The notes below the pieces were generated by a model. The model was not told the DNA's origin. It searched no databases and worked only from the letters and a program-made list of their open reading frames with translations. From NCBI RefSeq assembly GCF_014643835.1, contig NZ_BMKD01000010.1, positions 82,479-146,478 of the forward strand: a DNA stretch of 64,000 nucleotides, written 5' to 3'. Shown piece after piece: positions 33,815 to 42,398 of the stretch (its first letter is position 1; every line of letters starts with the position of its first letter). This DNA comes from Mucilaginibacter rubeus (GTDB lineage: Bacteria; Bacteroidota; Bacteroidia; Sphingobacteriales; Sphingobacteriaceae). The position numbers and the translations under genes were made by a program.

Positions 33815-34978
33815 CTATTTCTGTAAGTATTCCTTTACTATGTCTTCGTATTTAGGCACCGAATGATAATGCCACTTATTAATAACGGTGCCATTCTTAA
33901 TTAACAAAACGCCCGGATTGGAACGCACCATTGATTTCAGCGGAACACCGTCTGCATAAAAGATCTCGCTGATCAGCTTATGCTCTTTGGCAAACGCTTT
34001 GGCATCGGCTGCGGAATTTGAGGTGAGTAGCACGGTACGGATATTATAATTATCGGTTAAATTGATTGCCAATGCGTTGAGACGGTTGATCGCATCTTTA
34101 TCTGTTTCGCTCAAATCATAGGCTACAATGAACAGGCTATAAAAAGGGCTCGAAAGTAATTCTTTGGTATAGTCGTTCCGCTGTTCATCCTGGATAGCCA
34201 GGTCACGAATTTTAGGCTCATATCCCTTTTTCACCAGGCGGTTTTCCGGGTCACCAACAACTTCCCAACTGGCGTCCTTCCAGATATTACTTTTAAGATA
34301 TTCCTTATCGTTCATTACCCTGGTAGCGCCAGTCTTTTTGTTTTTGAGGTGATAGGTAAGTTCAAACTCGTCAAGAGGCGCACCAGGCGGGATCTTCATT
34401 TCATCGGGTAGGTTAGCACCTATTTTATATGGCAAAAAATCAATGACCGGCGAAAAGTTGTAGGTGTATACGCCGATGCCAACCGAAACTACGGCAGCGC
34501 AGATCAACCACTTATCGCCAACCTTCGCGCTAAATAATGGCTTAATTTCTTTGCGCTTTACAAACAATACCAACACCAAAGCAAGCAAAACCATATCCTT
34601 ACTAAAGGACTGCCATGGTGTTAAGGGAATGGCATCGCCAAAGCAGCCGCAGGTTTGCACCACTTTAAAAAAAGCCGAATAAAATGTAAGGAAGCCAAAA
34701 AAGATGATCAGCAATAACAATCCCCAGGCAACCTTAACAGCGCGGGCACCAATGAGCAAGGCGAAACCCAGCAACATTTCAAGCGCGCATAACACAATAG
34801 CCATCGTAAGCGCAAGCCCATTGAGGAAAGTCATATGAAAAACCTCAAAATACTCAACCAGCTTATACGAAAAGCCCAGCGGATCATTGGCTTTGATCGC
34901 TCCCGAAAATATAAACAATAAGCCCACCAATAAGCGTGGGATCCATATTACAGCGCTATTTGATGATGTATTTTTCAT
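33815..34978 (-). CDS. BT_3928-family DoxX / thioredoxin-like membrane protein
   Basis: A 387-residue fusion. The N-terminal half is a DoxX-like membrane domain of four helices (LVGLLFIFSGAIKANDPLGFSYKL, FLNGLALTMAIVLCALEMLLGFALLIGA, GLLLLIIFFGFLTFYSAFFKVVQTCGCFGDAIPLTP). The CGCFGD motif is typical. The C-terminal half is a thioredoxin-like domain without the active-site cysteines (LFIVAYDLSETDKDAINRLNAL, HKLISEIFYADGVPLKSM, PGVLLIKNGTVI). In Bacteroidota it follows DUF1599 and precedes other core genes, as here. The role is unknown; quinone or respiratory redox homeostasis has been suggested for relatives. Confidence 0.85.
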   Translation of the reverse strand: MKNTSSNSAVIWIPRLLVGLLFIFSGAIKANDPLGFSYKLVEYFEVFHMTFLNGLALTMAIVLCALEMLLGFALLIGARAVKVAWGLLLLIIFFGFLTFYSAFFKVVQTCGCFGDAIPLTPWQSFSKDMVLLALVLVLFVKRKEIKPLFSAKVGDKWLICAAVVSVGIGVYTYNFSPVIDFLPYKIGANLPDEMKIPPGAPLDEFELTYHLKNKKTGATRVMNDKEYLKSNIWKDASWEVVGDPENRLVKKGYEPKIRDLAIQDEQRNDYTKELLSSPFYSLFIVAYDLSETDKDAINRLNALAINLTDNYNIRTVLLTSNSAADAKAFAKEHKLISEIFYADGVPLKSMVRSNPGVLLIKNGTVINKWHYHSVPKYEDIVKEYLQK

Positions 34979-34983
34979 AAGCT

Positions 34984-35532
34984 TTATTTGCCCAGATGTA
35001 TATTAAGCTTGATCAGCGCGAAAACGGCATAGTTCAGCATATCCTGGTAATTGGCTTTTACACCTTCTGAAGCTTCTGTAAGGCCCTGATTATCTTCTAT
35101 CTGTTTTACGCGGAGCAGTTTCATCAGTATCAGATCTGTCAATGAACTTATGCGCATATCGCGCCATGCTTCGCCGTAATCATGATTTTTGGCAAACATC
35201 AGCTCTTTGGTTTCATTCACCTTCTCGTCAAACATCTGGCTCACATGATCAGGGTTAAGCTCGGTCGACATTTCGGGGCCGCATTCCAGCTGCATCATGG
35301 CTATCACACAATAGTTAACAATGCCGATGTATTCGCCGGTGATATCATCGCCCACTTTTGAAATTTTTTTCTCTTCTAAAGTGCGGATTCGCTGGGCCTT
35401 GATAAAAATCTGATCGGTAATGGATTGCGGACGGAGGATGCGCCATGCGGTGCCGTAATCGCGGGTCTTTTTCATGAAAAGGCCTTTACATATATTAATT
35501 ACGCCTTCGTATTCTGCTGCTGTATTAGTCAA
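34984..35532 (-). CDS. DUF1599 (nucleotide-modification-associated domain 1) protein, two copies
   Basis: A 182-residue protein with two tandem DUF1599 repeats: KKTRDYGTAWRILRPQSITDQIFIKAQRIR (about 21-50) and MFAKNHDYGEAWRDMRISSLTDLILMKLLRV (about 107-137). The start is a TTG at 35532; an in-frame TAG lies just upstream, so no ATG start is possible for the full first repeat. The DYG-AW core is shared by both copies. It is the first gene of the minus-strand operon (then BT_3928, permease, aroK) and is divergent from folP. Function unknown. Confidence 0.85.
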   Translation of the reverse strand: MTNTAAEYEGVINICKGLFMKKTRDYGTAWRILRPQSITDQIFIKAQRIRTLEEKKISKVGDDITGEYIGIVNYCVIAMMQLECGPEMSTELNPDHVSQMFDEKVNETKELMFAKNHDYGEAWRDMRISSLTDLILMKLLRVKQIEDNQGLTEASEGVKANYQDMLNYAVFALIKLNIHLGK

Positions 35533-35601
35533 AAGATGCTATGTTTTGTTTGTTGTAACGTTGTAAAGCTTAAATGTTGGGAGGTTTTGAAGCCTGCGCC
35601 T

Positions 35602-35621
35602 GTAAAGTTAGTTAACTTTAC
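35602..35621. promoter_or_regulatory. Perfect palindrome between DUF1599 and folP
   Basis: GTAAAGTTA (35602-35610) and TAACTTTAC (35613-35621) with a 2-base spacer. It lies 8 bases ahead of the folP -7 box and 70 bases from the divergent TTG start, so it could be an operator for either. Confidence 0.5.
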
Positions 35622-35628
35622 CATATTA

Positions 35629-35636
35629 TAACTTTG
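35629..35636 (+). promoter_or_regulatory. Bacteroidota -7 box for folP
   Basis: TAACTTTG fits TAnnTTTG, 16 bases ahead of the GTG start at 35653. A transcript start near 35643 would leave a leader of about 10 bases. Confidence 0.5.
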
Positions 35637-35652
35637 CAACACTTAACTAACC

Positions 35653-36507
35653 GTGACTAAAAATACATTTTTCCGTAAAAAAGTTACACTTAATGCCGGG
35701 GGCCGATTGATTGATCTTTCATCACCAAAAGTAATGGGCATTATCAATATAACCCCCGATTCGTTTTTTGCCGATAGCCGCAAACCCGGCGTTGATGAAG
35801 CCTTAAAACAAGCAGAAAAAATGCTGACTGATGGTGCAACATTTTTGGACGTCGGCGCGTATTCATCACGCCCCGGAGCGGTTGATATTTCAACACAGGA
35901 AGAAACAGACAGGTTATTGCCTGTTGTTGAAGCTATTGCTGCCCAATTCCCGGAAGCTATCATGTCGATAGATACTTTTCGGGCAAAGGTTGCCGAAGCG
36001 GCAATAAAAGGCGGCGCGCATATTATCAATGATATATCAGGCGGCATGCTTGATGGTGACATGTTTGCTACTGTTGCCCGCCTGCAAGTGCCATATATTT
36101 TGATGCACATGAAAGGCACACCGCAAACCATGAACCAACTGACCGAATATGATGATGTATTTCGCGAAGTGTTTGATTATTTTCTCTCGAAATACAGCGA
36201 ATTAAAACGGCTTGGCGTACATGACGTGATCCTCGACCCGGGCTTTGGCTTTGCCAAAAAAGCGGAGCATAGCTATGAACTGATGAGCCGGATGAATGAA
36301 TTTAATATGTTGGGTTTACCGGTGCTTACTGGTATCTCCCGTAAAAGGATGATCTACGGTTTACTGGGGAATACGGCGGAAGAGGCGTTGAATGGTACTA
36401 CAGCTTTAAATACTATTGCATTGACGAAAGGTACCAATATTTTGAGGGTACATGATGTGAAAGAGGCCGTGGAGGCGGTGAAGATTTGGGAGGCTTGCCA
36501 GATTTGA
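35653..36507 (+). CDS. folP: Dihydropteroate synthase
   Basis: Condenses 4-aminobenzoate with hydroxymethyl-dihydropterin diphosphate in folate synthesis, the sulfonamide target. The start is a GTG at 35653; no ATG is available before 35734, which would delete part of the first strand. The 284 residues show VMGIINITPDSFFADSRKPG (26-45), GATFLDVGAYSSRPGA, IMSIDTFRAKVAE, HIINDISGG, ILDPGFGFAKKAEH and LTGISRKRMIY. Length and order are normal. It is divergent from the DUF1599 operon. Confidence 0.94.
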   Translation: MTKNTFFRKKVTLNAGGRLIDLSSPKVMGIINITPDSFFADSRKPGVDEALKQAEKMLTDGATFLDVGAYSSRPGAVDISTQEETDRLLPVVEAIAAQFPEAIMSIDTFRAKVAEAAIKGGAHIINDISGGMLDGDMFATVARLQVPYILMHMKGTPQTMNQLTEYDDVFREVFDYFLSKYSELKRLGVHDVILDPGFGFAKKAEHSYELMSRMNEFNMLGLPVLTGISRKRMIYGLLGNTAEEALNGTTALNTIALTKGTNILRVHDVKEAVEAVKIWEACQI

Positions 36508-36508
36508 G

Positions 36509-36651
36509 CTACGGCGGCCGGGAGGCCGCTTGATAGTTTGGCACTCGGCAGGAGTCGAGCGCCGGCGCCTTTTGTTTATTCCCCAACATACACCACGCTG
36601 ACGCTCGGCTCTTGCCGAGTGTCGACTATTTCGCGGCCTCCCGGCCGCAGT
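36509..36651. repeat. REP-like palindrome, left copy
   Basis: Outer arms 36515-36529 (CGGCCGGGAGGCCGC) and 36633-36647 pair perfectly over 15 bases. Inner arms 36543-36560 (ACTCGGCAGGAGTCGAGC) and 36604-36621 pair over 16 of 18 bases. It begins two bases after the folP stop. It shares order and motifs with the right copy at 37219-37362. Confidence 0.8.
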
Positions 36652-36666
36652 AACCAAAACAAAAGG

Positions 36667-37194
36667 TCACTCATCAACCTTAAACACAGAGTCAGGATTA
36701 GCGCTACTATACACATATGCTATCGGATCATTAACGATCATCGCTTCAACCGGGTTATTATGGATATACTCTGCCTTCTGGTCAAATACTTTGGCAGTTA
36801 TTAGTTCAGTAGGATGCATGGTCTTTTGCCAAAATTGATATTCGCTGTTTTGTTGAGTGCTGTTCGCGAAGTACCTGAACATGTAAAGCAGCCATTCTTT
36901 TCTGCTTTCCGTATAGCTATTAGTTATCAATGCTATAATACGCTTAGCTGTATAACTTTTGAGGTCTCTTATAATTTGCGGAAGTTTTGCTTCCTCCCAT
37001 TCAATAATCAAATGAATATGGCTACTCATTATACAATAAGCATACACCTTTAAGCCCTTGTTTTTTCTGCAAAATTCCAGGTTATTTAAAAACTCTTCGC
37101 AATATTCAGACCGGGTGAAAATATCTATCCAGCCAACTATCGTGAGGGTTACGAAAAACGGGCGATCTGTATTGGCTTTTCTGAATTCTGATAT
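36667..37194 (-). mobile_element. REP-associated tyrosine transposase (RAYT), start codon lost
   Basis: Y1/IS200-like single-strand nuclease family (RAYT). The in-frame coding region runs from 37194 to 36667 (175 codons): SEFRKANTDRPFFVTLT, IVGWIDIFTRSEYCEEF, then the HUH metal motif MSSHIHLI and the catalytic-Tyr region EYIHNNPVEAM. The first in-frame codon after a stop is ATA at 37192-37194, where homologs have ATG (recall). The only usable in-frame starts are GTG 37047 and ATG 37029, both of which remove the first strand. It is flanked by two REP-like palindromes, forming one unit from 36509 to 37362. Probably inactive unless an unusual start is used. Confidence 0.8.
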
Positions 37195-37218
37195 GATTTA
37201 GGTTTGATTTTAGGCTTT

Positions 37219-37362
37219 GACTACGGCCGCCAGAGGCCGCTTGATAGTCGATACTCGGCTGGAGCCGAGCATCAGCGTGTTTTTTTTATATATTTTTTTA
37301 TTATTCCGCCACCGCTCGGCTCCAGCCGAGTGGTAACTATCCCCAGGCCTCCGGCCTGCTAC
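37219..37362. repeat. REP-like palindrome, right copy
   Basis: Inner arms ACTCGGCTGGAGCCGAGC (37253-37270) and 37314-37331 pair perfectly over 18 bases. Outer arms GGCCGCCAGAGGCCGC (37225-37240) and CAGGCCTCCGGCCTGC (37344-37359) pair imperfectly. GAGGCCGCTTGATAGT is shared with the left copy, in the same orientation. Confidence 0.8.
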
Positions 37363-37394
37363 TCACTATAACAACTTTATATTTTTCTTGCTTC

Positions 37395-38936
37395 TTAATT
37401 CTTAAAGTCCTGATTCTGAAAAGCCCCCTCCATCATTTTCAAAATAGCGTCCACATATTCCCTGTCATTAGCCAGGCGTGGTACCTTATGCTGACCGCCT
37501 AATTTTCCTTTTTCTCTCATCCAGTTAAAGAAAGTACCATCAGGTGCGCGGCGTACCATCGGGCGGCGAAGGGCCAGGTCTTTAAAACGTTTGGCGTCGT
37601 AGTCAGAATTGATACGGCGCAGGGTTTCATCCAACAGGTCAACAAAACGCTCAAACTCGGCCGGTTTCTTTTCAAATTCAATAATCCACTCATGGGCACC
37701 GCATTCATTGCCGTTAAAATAAACAGGAGCTGCCGTGTATTCCCTGATAACGGCACCGGTTTGTGAACAGGCTTCGTCCAATGCACGTTCGGCATTGTCA
37801 ATGATTACCTCCTCGCCAAAGGCATTGATAAAATGTTTGGTACGACCTGTGATCTGGATCCTGAACGGCGAAAGCGACGAAAACTTAATGGTATCCCCTA
37901 TCATGTAGCGCCACAGGCCCGCATTGGTTGATATGATGAGCGCGTAGTTTTTGTTCAGTTCCACCTCATCAAGGGTAAGCGTTTCAGGGTTTTCATCGTG
38001 AAGGTTTTCGATCGGTAAAAACTCGTAAAAAACACCGTAATCAAGCATCAGCAGCATATCGCCGGGCTCTTTGGTATCTTGTATGCCGAAGAAGCCTTCG
38101 GAAGCGTTATAATTTTCGAGGTAATACATATCCTCGTGAGGGATCAGCTTTTTAAACTGCTCGCGGTAAGGTGTAAAATTCACCGCGCCATGGAAATACA
38201 TTTCCAGGTTGGGCCAAATTTCAAGCAGGTTATTTTTGCCGGTGATCTCCAGGATGCGTTTAAATAACACCAGGTTCCAGGTGGGTACGCCGCTGATACT
38301 GGTAACATTAACATCCTTGGTAGCATGGGCTATCTTCTCAATTTTTTCCTCAAAGTTTTCGAGCAGGGCGATGTCTAAATGCGGTGTACGGTGAAATTCG
38401 GCCCACATGGGCAGGTTTTTCATGATCACCGCCGAAAGATCTCCAAAGGAAGTATCCGGACTTAACTGACTGATCTGGTGACTGCCCCCAAGTGTTAGGA
38501 TCTTCCCCGTAAACATACGGGCGTTAGGCTGATTATTGAAATAAATGGTAAGTAGGTCCTTACCGCCTTTAAAGTGGCATTCTTCCAACGCTTCTTCACT
38601 TACCGGGATAAATTTGCTCCTGTCGCTGGTAGTACCTGATGATTTGGCAAACCAACGGATCTCTGAAGGCCACAGCACATTTTTTTCACCTTTAAGCATC
38701 CGCTCAATGTAAGGCTTTAACGTATCGTAATTTTGTATAGGCACCCGTTCCTTGAACTGGTTCAGGTTTTCGATACTTTTATATTGGTATTTTTTTCCCC
38801 ACTCTGTATTTTCGGCAACCGATACCAGTTGCTCAAACCATTCTTCCTGCACTTCATTAGGGTACTTCATAAAAAGCTCTATCTGGTGGATACGCTTTTT
38901 CATGAACCAGGTAAATACGGAGTTAAAGAGGGTCAT
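37395..38936 (-). CDS. GH3 auxin-responsive-promoter family protein (acyl-amido synthetase-like)
   Basis: A 513-residue protein from ATG 38936 (the frame is open to 38987 but enters lptB). It belongs to the bacterial GH3 family, an acyl-adenylate-forming fold related to plant acyl-acid amido synthetases: WFAKSSGTTSDRSKFIPVSEEAL, LENYNASEGFFGIQD, WRYMIGDTIKFSSLSPFRIQITGRTKHFINAFGEEV. The C-terminal domain has RAPDGTFFNWMREKGKLGGQHKVPRL. Such proteins are universal in Bacteroidota, often beside lptB, but their substrate is unknown. The gap to lptB is 7 bases. Confidence 0.9.
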   Translation of the reverse strand: MTLFNSVFTWFMKKRIHQIELFMKYPNEVQEEWFEQLVSVAENTEWGKKYQYKSIENLNQFKERVPIQNYDTLKPYIERMLKGEKNVLWPSEIRWFAKSSGTTSDRSKFIPVSEEALEECHFKGGKDLLTIYFNNQPNARMFTGKILTLGGSHQISQLSPDTSFGDLSAVIMKNLPMWAEFHRTPHLDIALLENFEEKIEKIAHATKDVNVTSISGVPTWNLVLFKRILEITGKNNLLEIWPNLEMYFHGAVNFTPYREQFKKLIPHEDMYYLENYNASEGFFGIQDTKEPGDMLLMLDYGVFYEFLPIENLHDENPETLTLDEVELNKNYALIISTNAGLWRYMIGDTIKFSSLSPFRIQITGRTKHFINAFGEEVIIDNAERALDEACSQTGAVIREYTAAPVYFNGNECGAHEWIIEFEKKPAEFERFVDLLDETLRRINSDYDAKRFKDLALRRPMVRRAPDGTFFNWMREKGKLGGQHKVPRLANDREYVDAILKMMEGAFQNQDFKN

Positions 38937-38943
38937 AGGGTTA

Positions 38944-39684
38944 TTATTGAGGAAAAACCTTTCGTTTAAGCACAAAGTTTGCCCCAAGATACACTTTCCT
39001 CACCATTTCATTCTCAGCCAATACCTCGGGCACGCCTGATTCTAATATTTTACCTTCAAAAAGCAGGTATGCGCGGTCGGTAATCGACAGCGTTTCCTGC
39101 ACGTTGTGGTCGGTTATTAATATACCGATGTTGCGGGTACGCAGTTTGGCCACCATCGCCTGGATCTCCTCTACCGCGATCGGGTCAACCCCGGCAAAAG
39201 GCTCATCCAACAGGATAAAGTTTGGCTCGGCAGCAAGCGCGCGGGCTATTTCTGTACGGCGGCGCTCACCACCCGATAGCAGGTCGCCCCGGTTTTTACG
39301 CACTTTGTGCAAGCTAAACTCATCGATCAGTTCTTCCAGCTTATCTTTTTGCTTTTCTTTAGACATATCGCCCATTTCCAGCACGGCCTTGATGTTATCC
39401 TCAACCGAAAGCTTCCTGAATACCGACGCTTCCTGCGCCAGGTAGCCTATGCCCTTTTGGGCACGGCGGTACATGGGGTCCTGGGTTATGTTTTCATTAT
39501 CCAGGTGAATAGTGCCTTCGTTAGGTTTTATCAAACCTACTATCATATAAAATGATGTGGTTTTACCCGCGCCGTTAGGCCCAAGTAAACCAACAATTTC
39601 GCCCTGTGCCACATCAAAAGACACGTCGTTAACAACGGTACGCTGCTTGTATTTCTTAACTAAATTATCTGCTCTTAGTATCAT
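38944..39684 (-). CDS. lptB: LPS export ABC transporter ATP-binding protein
   Basis: ATPase that drives extraction of lipopolysaccharide from the inner membrane with LptF/G. The 246 residues contain the Walker [20 protein letters not shown] (32-50), the signature [17 protein letters not shown], Walker [17 protein letters not shown] and the switch His in [11 protein letters not shown]. Length is normal. It is first in a two-gene minus-strand unit with the GH3 gene. The following 150 bases hold ATGAACC-type short repeats and the AATCAACAGAATC repeat. Confidence 0.93.
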   Translation of the reverse strand: MILRADNLVKKYKQRTVVNDVSFDVAQGEIVGLLGPNGAGKTTSFYMIVGLIKPNEGTIHLDNENITQDPMYRRAQKGIGYLAQEASVFRKLSVEDNIKAVLEMGDMSKEKQKDKLEELIDEFSLHKVRKNRGDLLSGGERRRTEIARALAAEPNFILLDEPFAGVDPIAVEEIQAMVAKLRTRNIGILITDHNVQETLSITDRAYLLFEGKILESGVPEVLAENEMVRKVYLGANFVLKRKVFPQ

Positions 39685-39734
39685 TTTTTGTCTGAACCAT
39701 GATTTATGGGACTCATGGATTACCCTGATATTTA

Positions 39735-39771
39735 ACCGTTGATGATTTTGATTTTGCTGATTCTGTTGATT
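39735..39771 (-). repeat. AATCAACGAAATCAGCG repeat, minus copy
   Basis: Opposite-orientation copy of the repeat at 30764-30800, upstream of lptB. ATGAACCATGATC-type short words adjoin it. Confidence 0.5.
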
Positions 39772-39840
39772 AAAATTTCAGACTATGAACCATGATCTAT
39801 CAACCATGAACCAAGCCAACTAATCTCCAATCACCAACCT

Positions 39841-41544
39841 CTAATCTCCAAATCGTATCCCCTTCACATTCAACTGTATGGTTCTTCTTTCGCGCCAAAC
39901 ATTTTCTTCTATCGAATAGCACATTTCGAACGGAACACCCGGCCTTAATTGTTCCAGGTACTGGCCGTGGTTAAAGGCTATGCAATCAAATGCTGCCGAT
40001 CCTTCCTGCATTACGCTCATTTTAATGTGCGAGCCGCCAACCAAACCCGCGTTACCACTAACATACACATTTTTACTTATGAAAACCGGCGCCATATTTT
40101 CGGGTCCGAAAGGAGCAAATTGGCTCAGGATCCTGAAAAATTTTGGTTCTATCTGGCTTAAACGTAATTCGGCGTCAATTTGTATTTGCTGTATCAATTG
40201 TTCGGGTTTTATGGTAGAGCTTACCACCTCTTCAAACCTTTCAATAAAAGCTTCAAGGTTTTCGGGGGCCATGGTAAGGCCGGCCGCATACTTATGCCCT
40301 CCAAACTGGATCAGCAGGTCCTTGCAGCCACAAAGCGCTTCATACAGATCATATCCTAAAACCGAACGTGCCGATCCGGCTACATGCCCGTTTGAGCGGG
40401 TAAGCACAATGGTAGGGCGGTAATATTTTTCGGTAAGGCGCGACGCCACAATACCTATTACCCCTTTATGCCAGTCTTCATTAAACACAACGGTTGATTT
40501 ACGGGCAATCAATACCTCATCGCTTTCTATCATGCCAAGCGCTTCGTCGGTAATGTTAAGATCGTGTCCTTTTCGCTCGGTGTTACGCACATTGATCATG
40601 GCGCTTTTTTCTTTGGCAACGTCTTTATCGGTAGCTATCAGTAATTCAACCGCATGTTTGGCGTCGTCTATCCTGCCGGCTGCATTAATGCGCGGACCCA
40701 GCGAAAATACTACATCTGATATAGTATATGTCCCTGTCTTGCCTGCTATCTCCATTAAAGCTTTAACGCCTATACACGGATCGGTATTTATTTTTTGCAG
40801 GCCGAAGTGAGCCAGCACCCTGTTCTCGCCGGTGATATGAACTATATCACATGAGATGCTGATCACCACCAGGTCGAGATAGCAGTTTACTTCTTCAACC
40901 GGGATATCATTCTTTTCGGCATAGGCCTGGATCAGCTTGAAGCCAATGCCGCAGCCGGATAATTCCTTATATGGATATTCGCAATCTTCGCGTTTGGGGT
41001 CAAGCACCGCTACCGCGTTCGGGATAGATGCTCCGGGTAAATGGTGATCACAGATGATAAAATCAATGCCTTTTTCATTGGCATAGTCAATTTTATCAAC
41101 TGATTTAATGCCGCAGTCCAGCGCTATGATCAGGGTAATACCGTGCTCAGCAGCATAGTCAATTCCCTGGGTAGATATCCCATATCCTTCTTTATAACGG
41201 TCGGGGATATAATATTCAATATTGGTATACAACTTTCTGAAGAAACTGTAGGTTAGCGCGACAGCTGTGGTGCCATCCACATCGTAATCACCGTAGATCA
41301 TGATCTTTTCGCCTGTTGTCATAGCCTGCTCAATACGGAGGATGGCCTTTTCCATATCCTTCATCAGGAATGGGTCATGCAGGTGCCGGTGATCGGGCCT
41401 AAAAAAATAGCGGGCATCTTCAAAGGTGGTAATACCACGCTGCACAAGCATAGCGCTTAGTACGGTATCAATGTTGAGTTGGGCGGCTAATTTTATTACA
41501 TCATCATGGTTTGTATTATCCTTTAGCGCCCAACGTTTATTCAT
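39841..41544 (-). CDS. recJ: Single-stranded-DNA-specific exonuclease RecJ
   Basis: 5'-3' exonuclease of the DHH family in recombination and repair. The 567 residues show motif DYDVDGTTAVALTYSFF, the catalytic DHH motif in FIICDHHLPG, GCGIGFKLI, SLGPRINAAGRI and the DHHA1 domain with FGGHKYAAGLTM. The C-terminal OB-type domain (YVSGNAGLVGGSHIKMSVMQ) is present. Length matches the family. It is divergent from the MBL hydrolase with overlapping promoter boxes. Confidence 0.95.
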   Translation of the reverse strand: MNKRWALKDNTNHDDVIKLAAQLNIDTVLSAMLVQRGITTFEDARYFFRPDHRHLHDPFLMKDMEKAILRIEQAMTTGEKIMIYGDYDVDGTTAVALTYSFFRKLYTNIEYYIPDRYKEGYGISTQGIDYAAEHGITLIIALDCGIKSVDKIDYANEKGIDFIICDHHLPGASIPNAVAVLDPKREDCEYPYKELSGCGIGFKLIQAYAEKNDIPVEEVNCYLDLVVISISCDIVHITGENRVLAHFGLQKINTDPCIGVKALMEIAGKTGTYTISDVVFSLGPRINAAGRIDDAKHAVELLIATDKDVAKEKSAMINVRNTERKGHDLNITDEALGMIESDEVLIARKSTVVFNEDWHKGVIGIVASRLTEKYYRPTIVLTRSNGHVAGSARSVLGYDLYEALCGCKDLLIQFGGHKYAAGLTMAPENLEAFIERFEEVVSSTIKPEQLIQQIQIDAELRLSQIEPKFFRILSQFAPFGPENMAPVFISKNVYVSGNAGLVGGSHIKMSVMQEGSAAFDCIAFNHGQYLEQLRPGVPFEMCYSIEENVWRERRTIQLNVKGIRFGD

Positions 41545-41551
41545 ATCTTTG
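41544..41551 (+). promoter_or_regulatory. Bacteroidota -7 box for MBL hydrolase
   Basis: TATCTTTG fits TAnnTTTG, 77 bases ahead of ATG 41628; it overlaps the recJ start codon. Confidence 0.35.
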
Positions 41552-41592
41552 CAGCTTGAAACAGTAAATATACTTATGCTCTGTTAAAGAGC

Positions 41593-41600
41593 CAAAGGTA
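41593..41600 (-). promoter_or_regulatory. Bacteroidota -7 box for recJ
   Basis: CAAAGGTA on plus is TACCTTTG on minus, fitting TAnnTTTG; the transcript would start about 40 bases ahead of the recJ ATG. Confidence 0.4.
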
Positions 41601-41627
41601 CATTCAAAATCTGATACTACGTTTACT

Positions 41628-42398
41628 ATGGAATTTTTTGCTTTAGGTGAGGGCTCATATTCGGTTGATGCAACCAAGAAATTTATCCCGTTCAATCCCG
41701 AAACCGATAACCCCAAAGATCGCCCGGCTTCGTTGTTTATTCACGTTAACCCCTTCCTCATCAAAACAAAAACCGATCTGATTGTATTGGATACCGGTCT
41801 GGGCTTTAAAGATACCCGCGACGAGCTCATGCTGCACCAAAACATCCGTAATGCGGGTTTCGATCCGGATGACGTAACCCTGGTGATGATGTCGCACCTG
41901 CATTATGACCACTCTGGCGGTTTGGTAGTTGAGCGGAACGGTAAATTAGTACCCAGCTTCCCGCAGGCCGAACATGTGATCAATAAACAGGAATGGGAGT
42001 TTGGGATCAGCGGGAAAGGCTCATCATACCATGTTGAAATATTTGAAGCATTACAGGCCGGAGCTAAGATAACTTTCGTTGAAGGCAGCGGTGAGTTTAA
42101 ACCAGGGATCAGGTATGAACATTCGGGTGGTCATTGCCCGGCGCATCAGGTATTTTGGTTTGATATAGAAAGCGAAAAAGTATTTTTTGGCGGTGATGAG
42201 CTTCCCGAACCAGAGCAACTGTTGAGGAAATTCATAGCCAAATACGATATGGACGGCCGCAAGGCTATGATGCTGCGCGAAGAATATGGTAAAAAGGCTG
42301 CCGCCGAAGGATGGAAATGCCTGTTTTACCATGCTAAATCATTCACTATCGGAACCGTTGAAACAGAAGGAGACCATTTTAAGGTTAAACCGGCTTAA
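41628..42398 (+). CDS. MBL-fold metallo-hydrolase
   Basis: A 256-residue metallo-beta-lactamase-fold enzyme with the metal motif MMSHLHYDHSGGL (His, His, Asp, His; about 88-100). Other ligands are His168 or near in HSGGHCPAHQVF, and the Asp in FGGDELPEP. No signal peptide is seen, so it should be cytoplasmic. The glyoxalase II or quorum-quenching lactonase group is possible; the sequence does not decide. The stop overlaps the receiver gene stop by four bases (convergent). Confidence 0.88.
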   Translation: MEFFALGEGSYSVDATKKFIPFNPETDNPKDRPASLFIHVNPFLIKTKTDLIVLDTGLGFKDTRDELMLHQNIRNAGFDPDDVTLVMMSHLHYDHSGGLVVERNGKLVPSFPQAEHVINKQEWEFGISGKGSSYHVEIFEALQAGAKITFVEGSGEFKPGIRYEHSGGHCPAHQVFWFDIESEKVFFGGDELPEPEQLLRKFIAKYDMDGRKAMMLREEYGKKAAAEGWKCLFYHAKSFTIGTVETEGDHFKVKPA

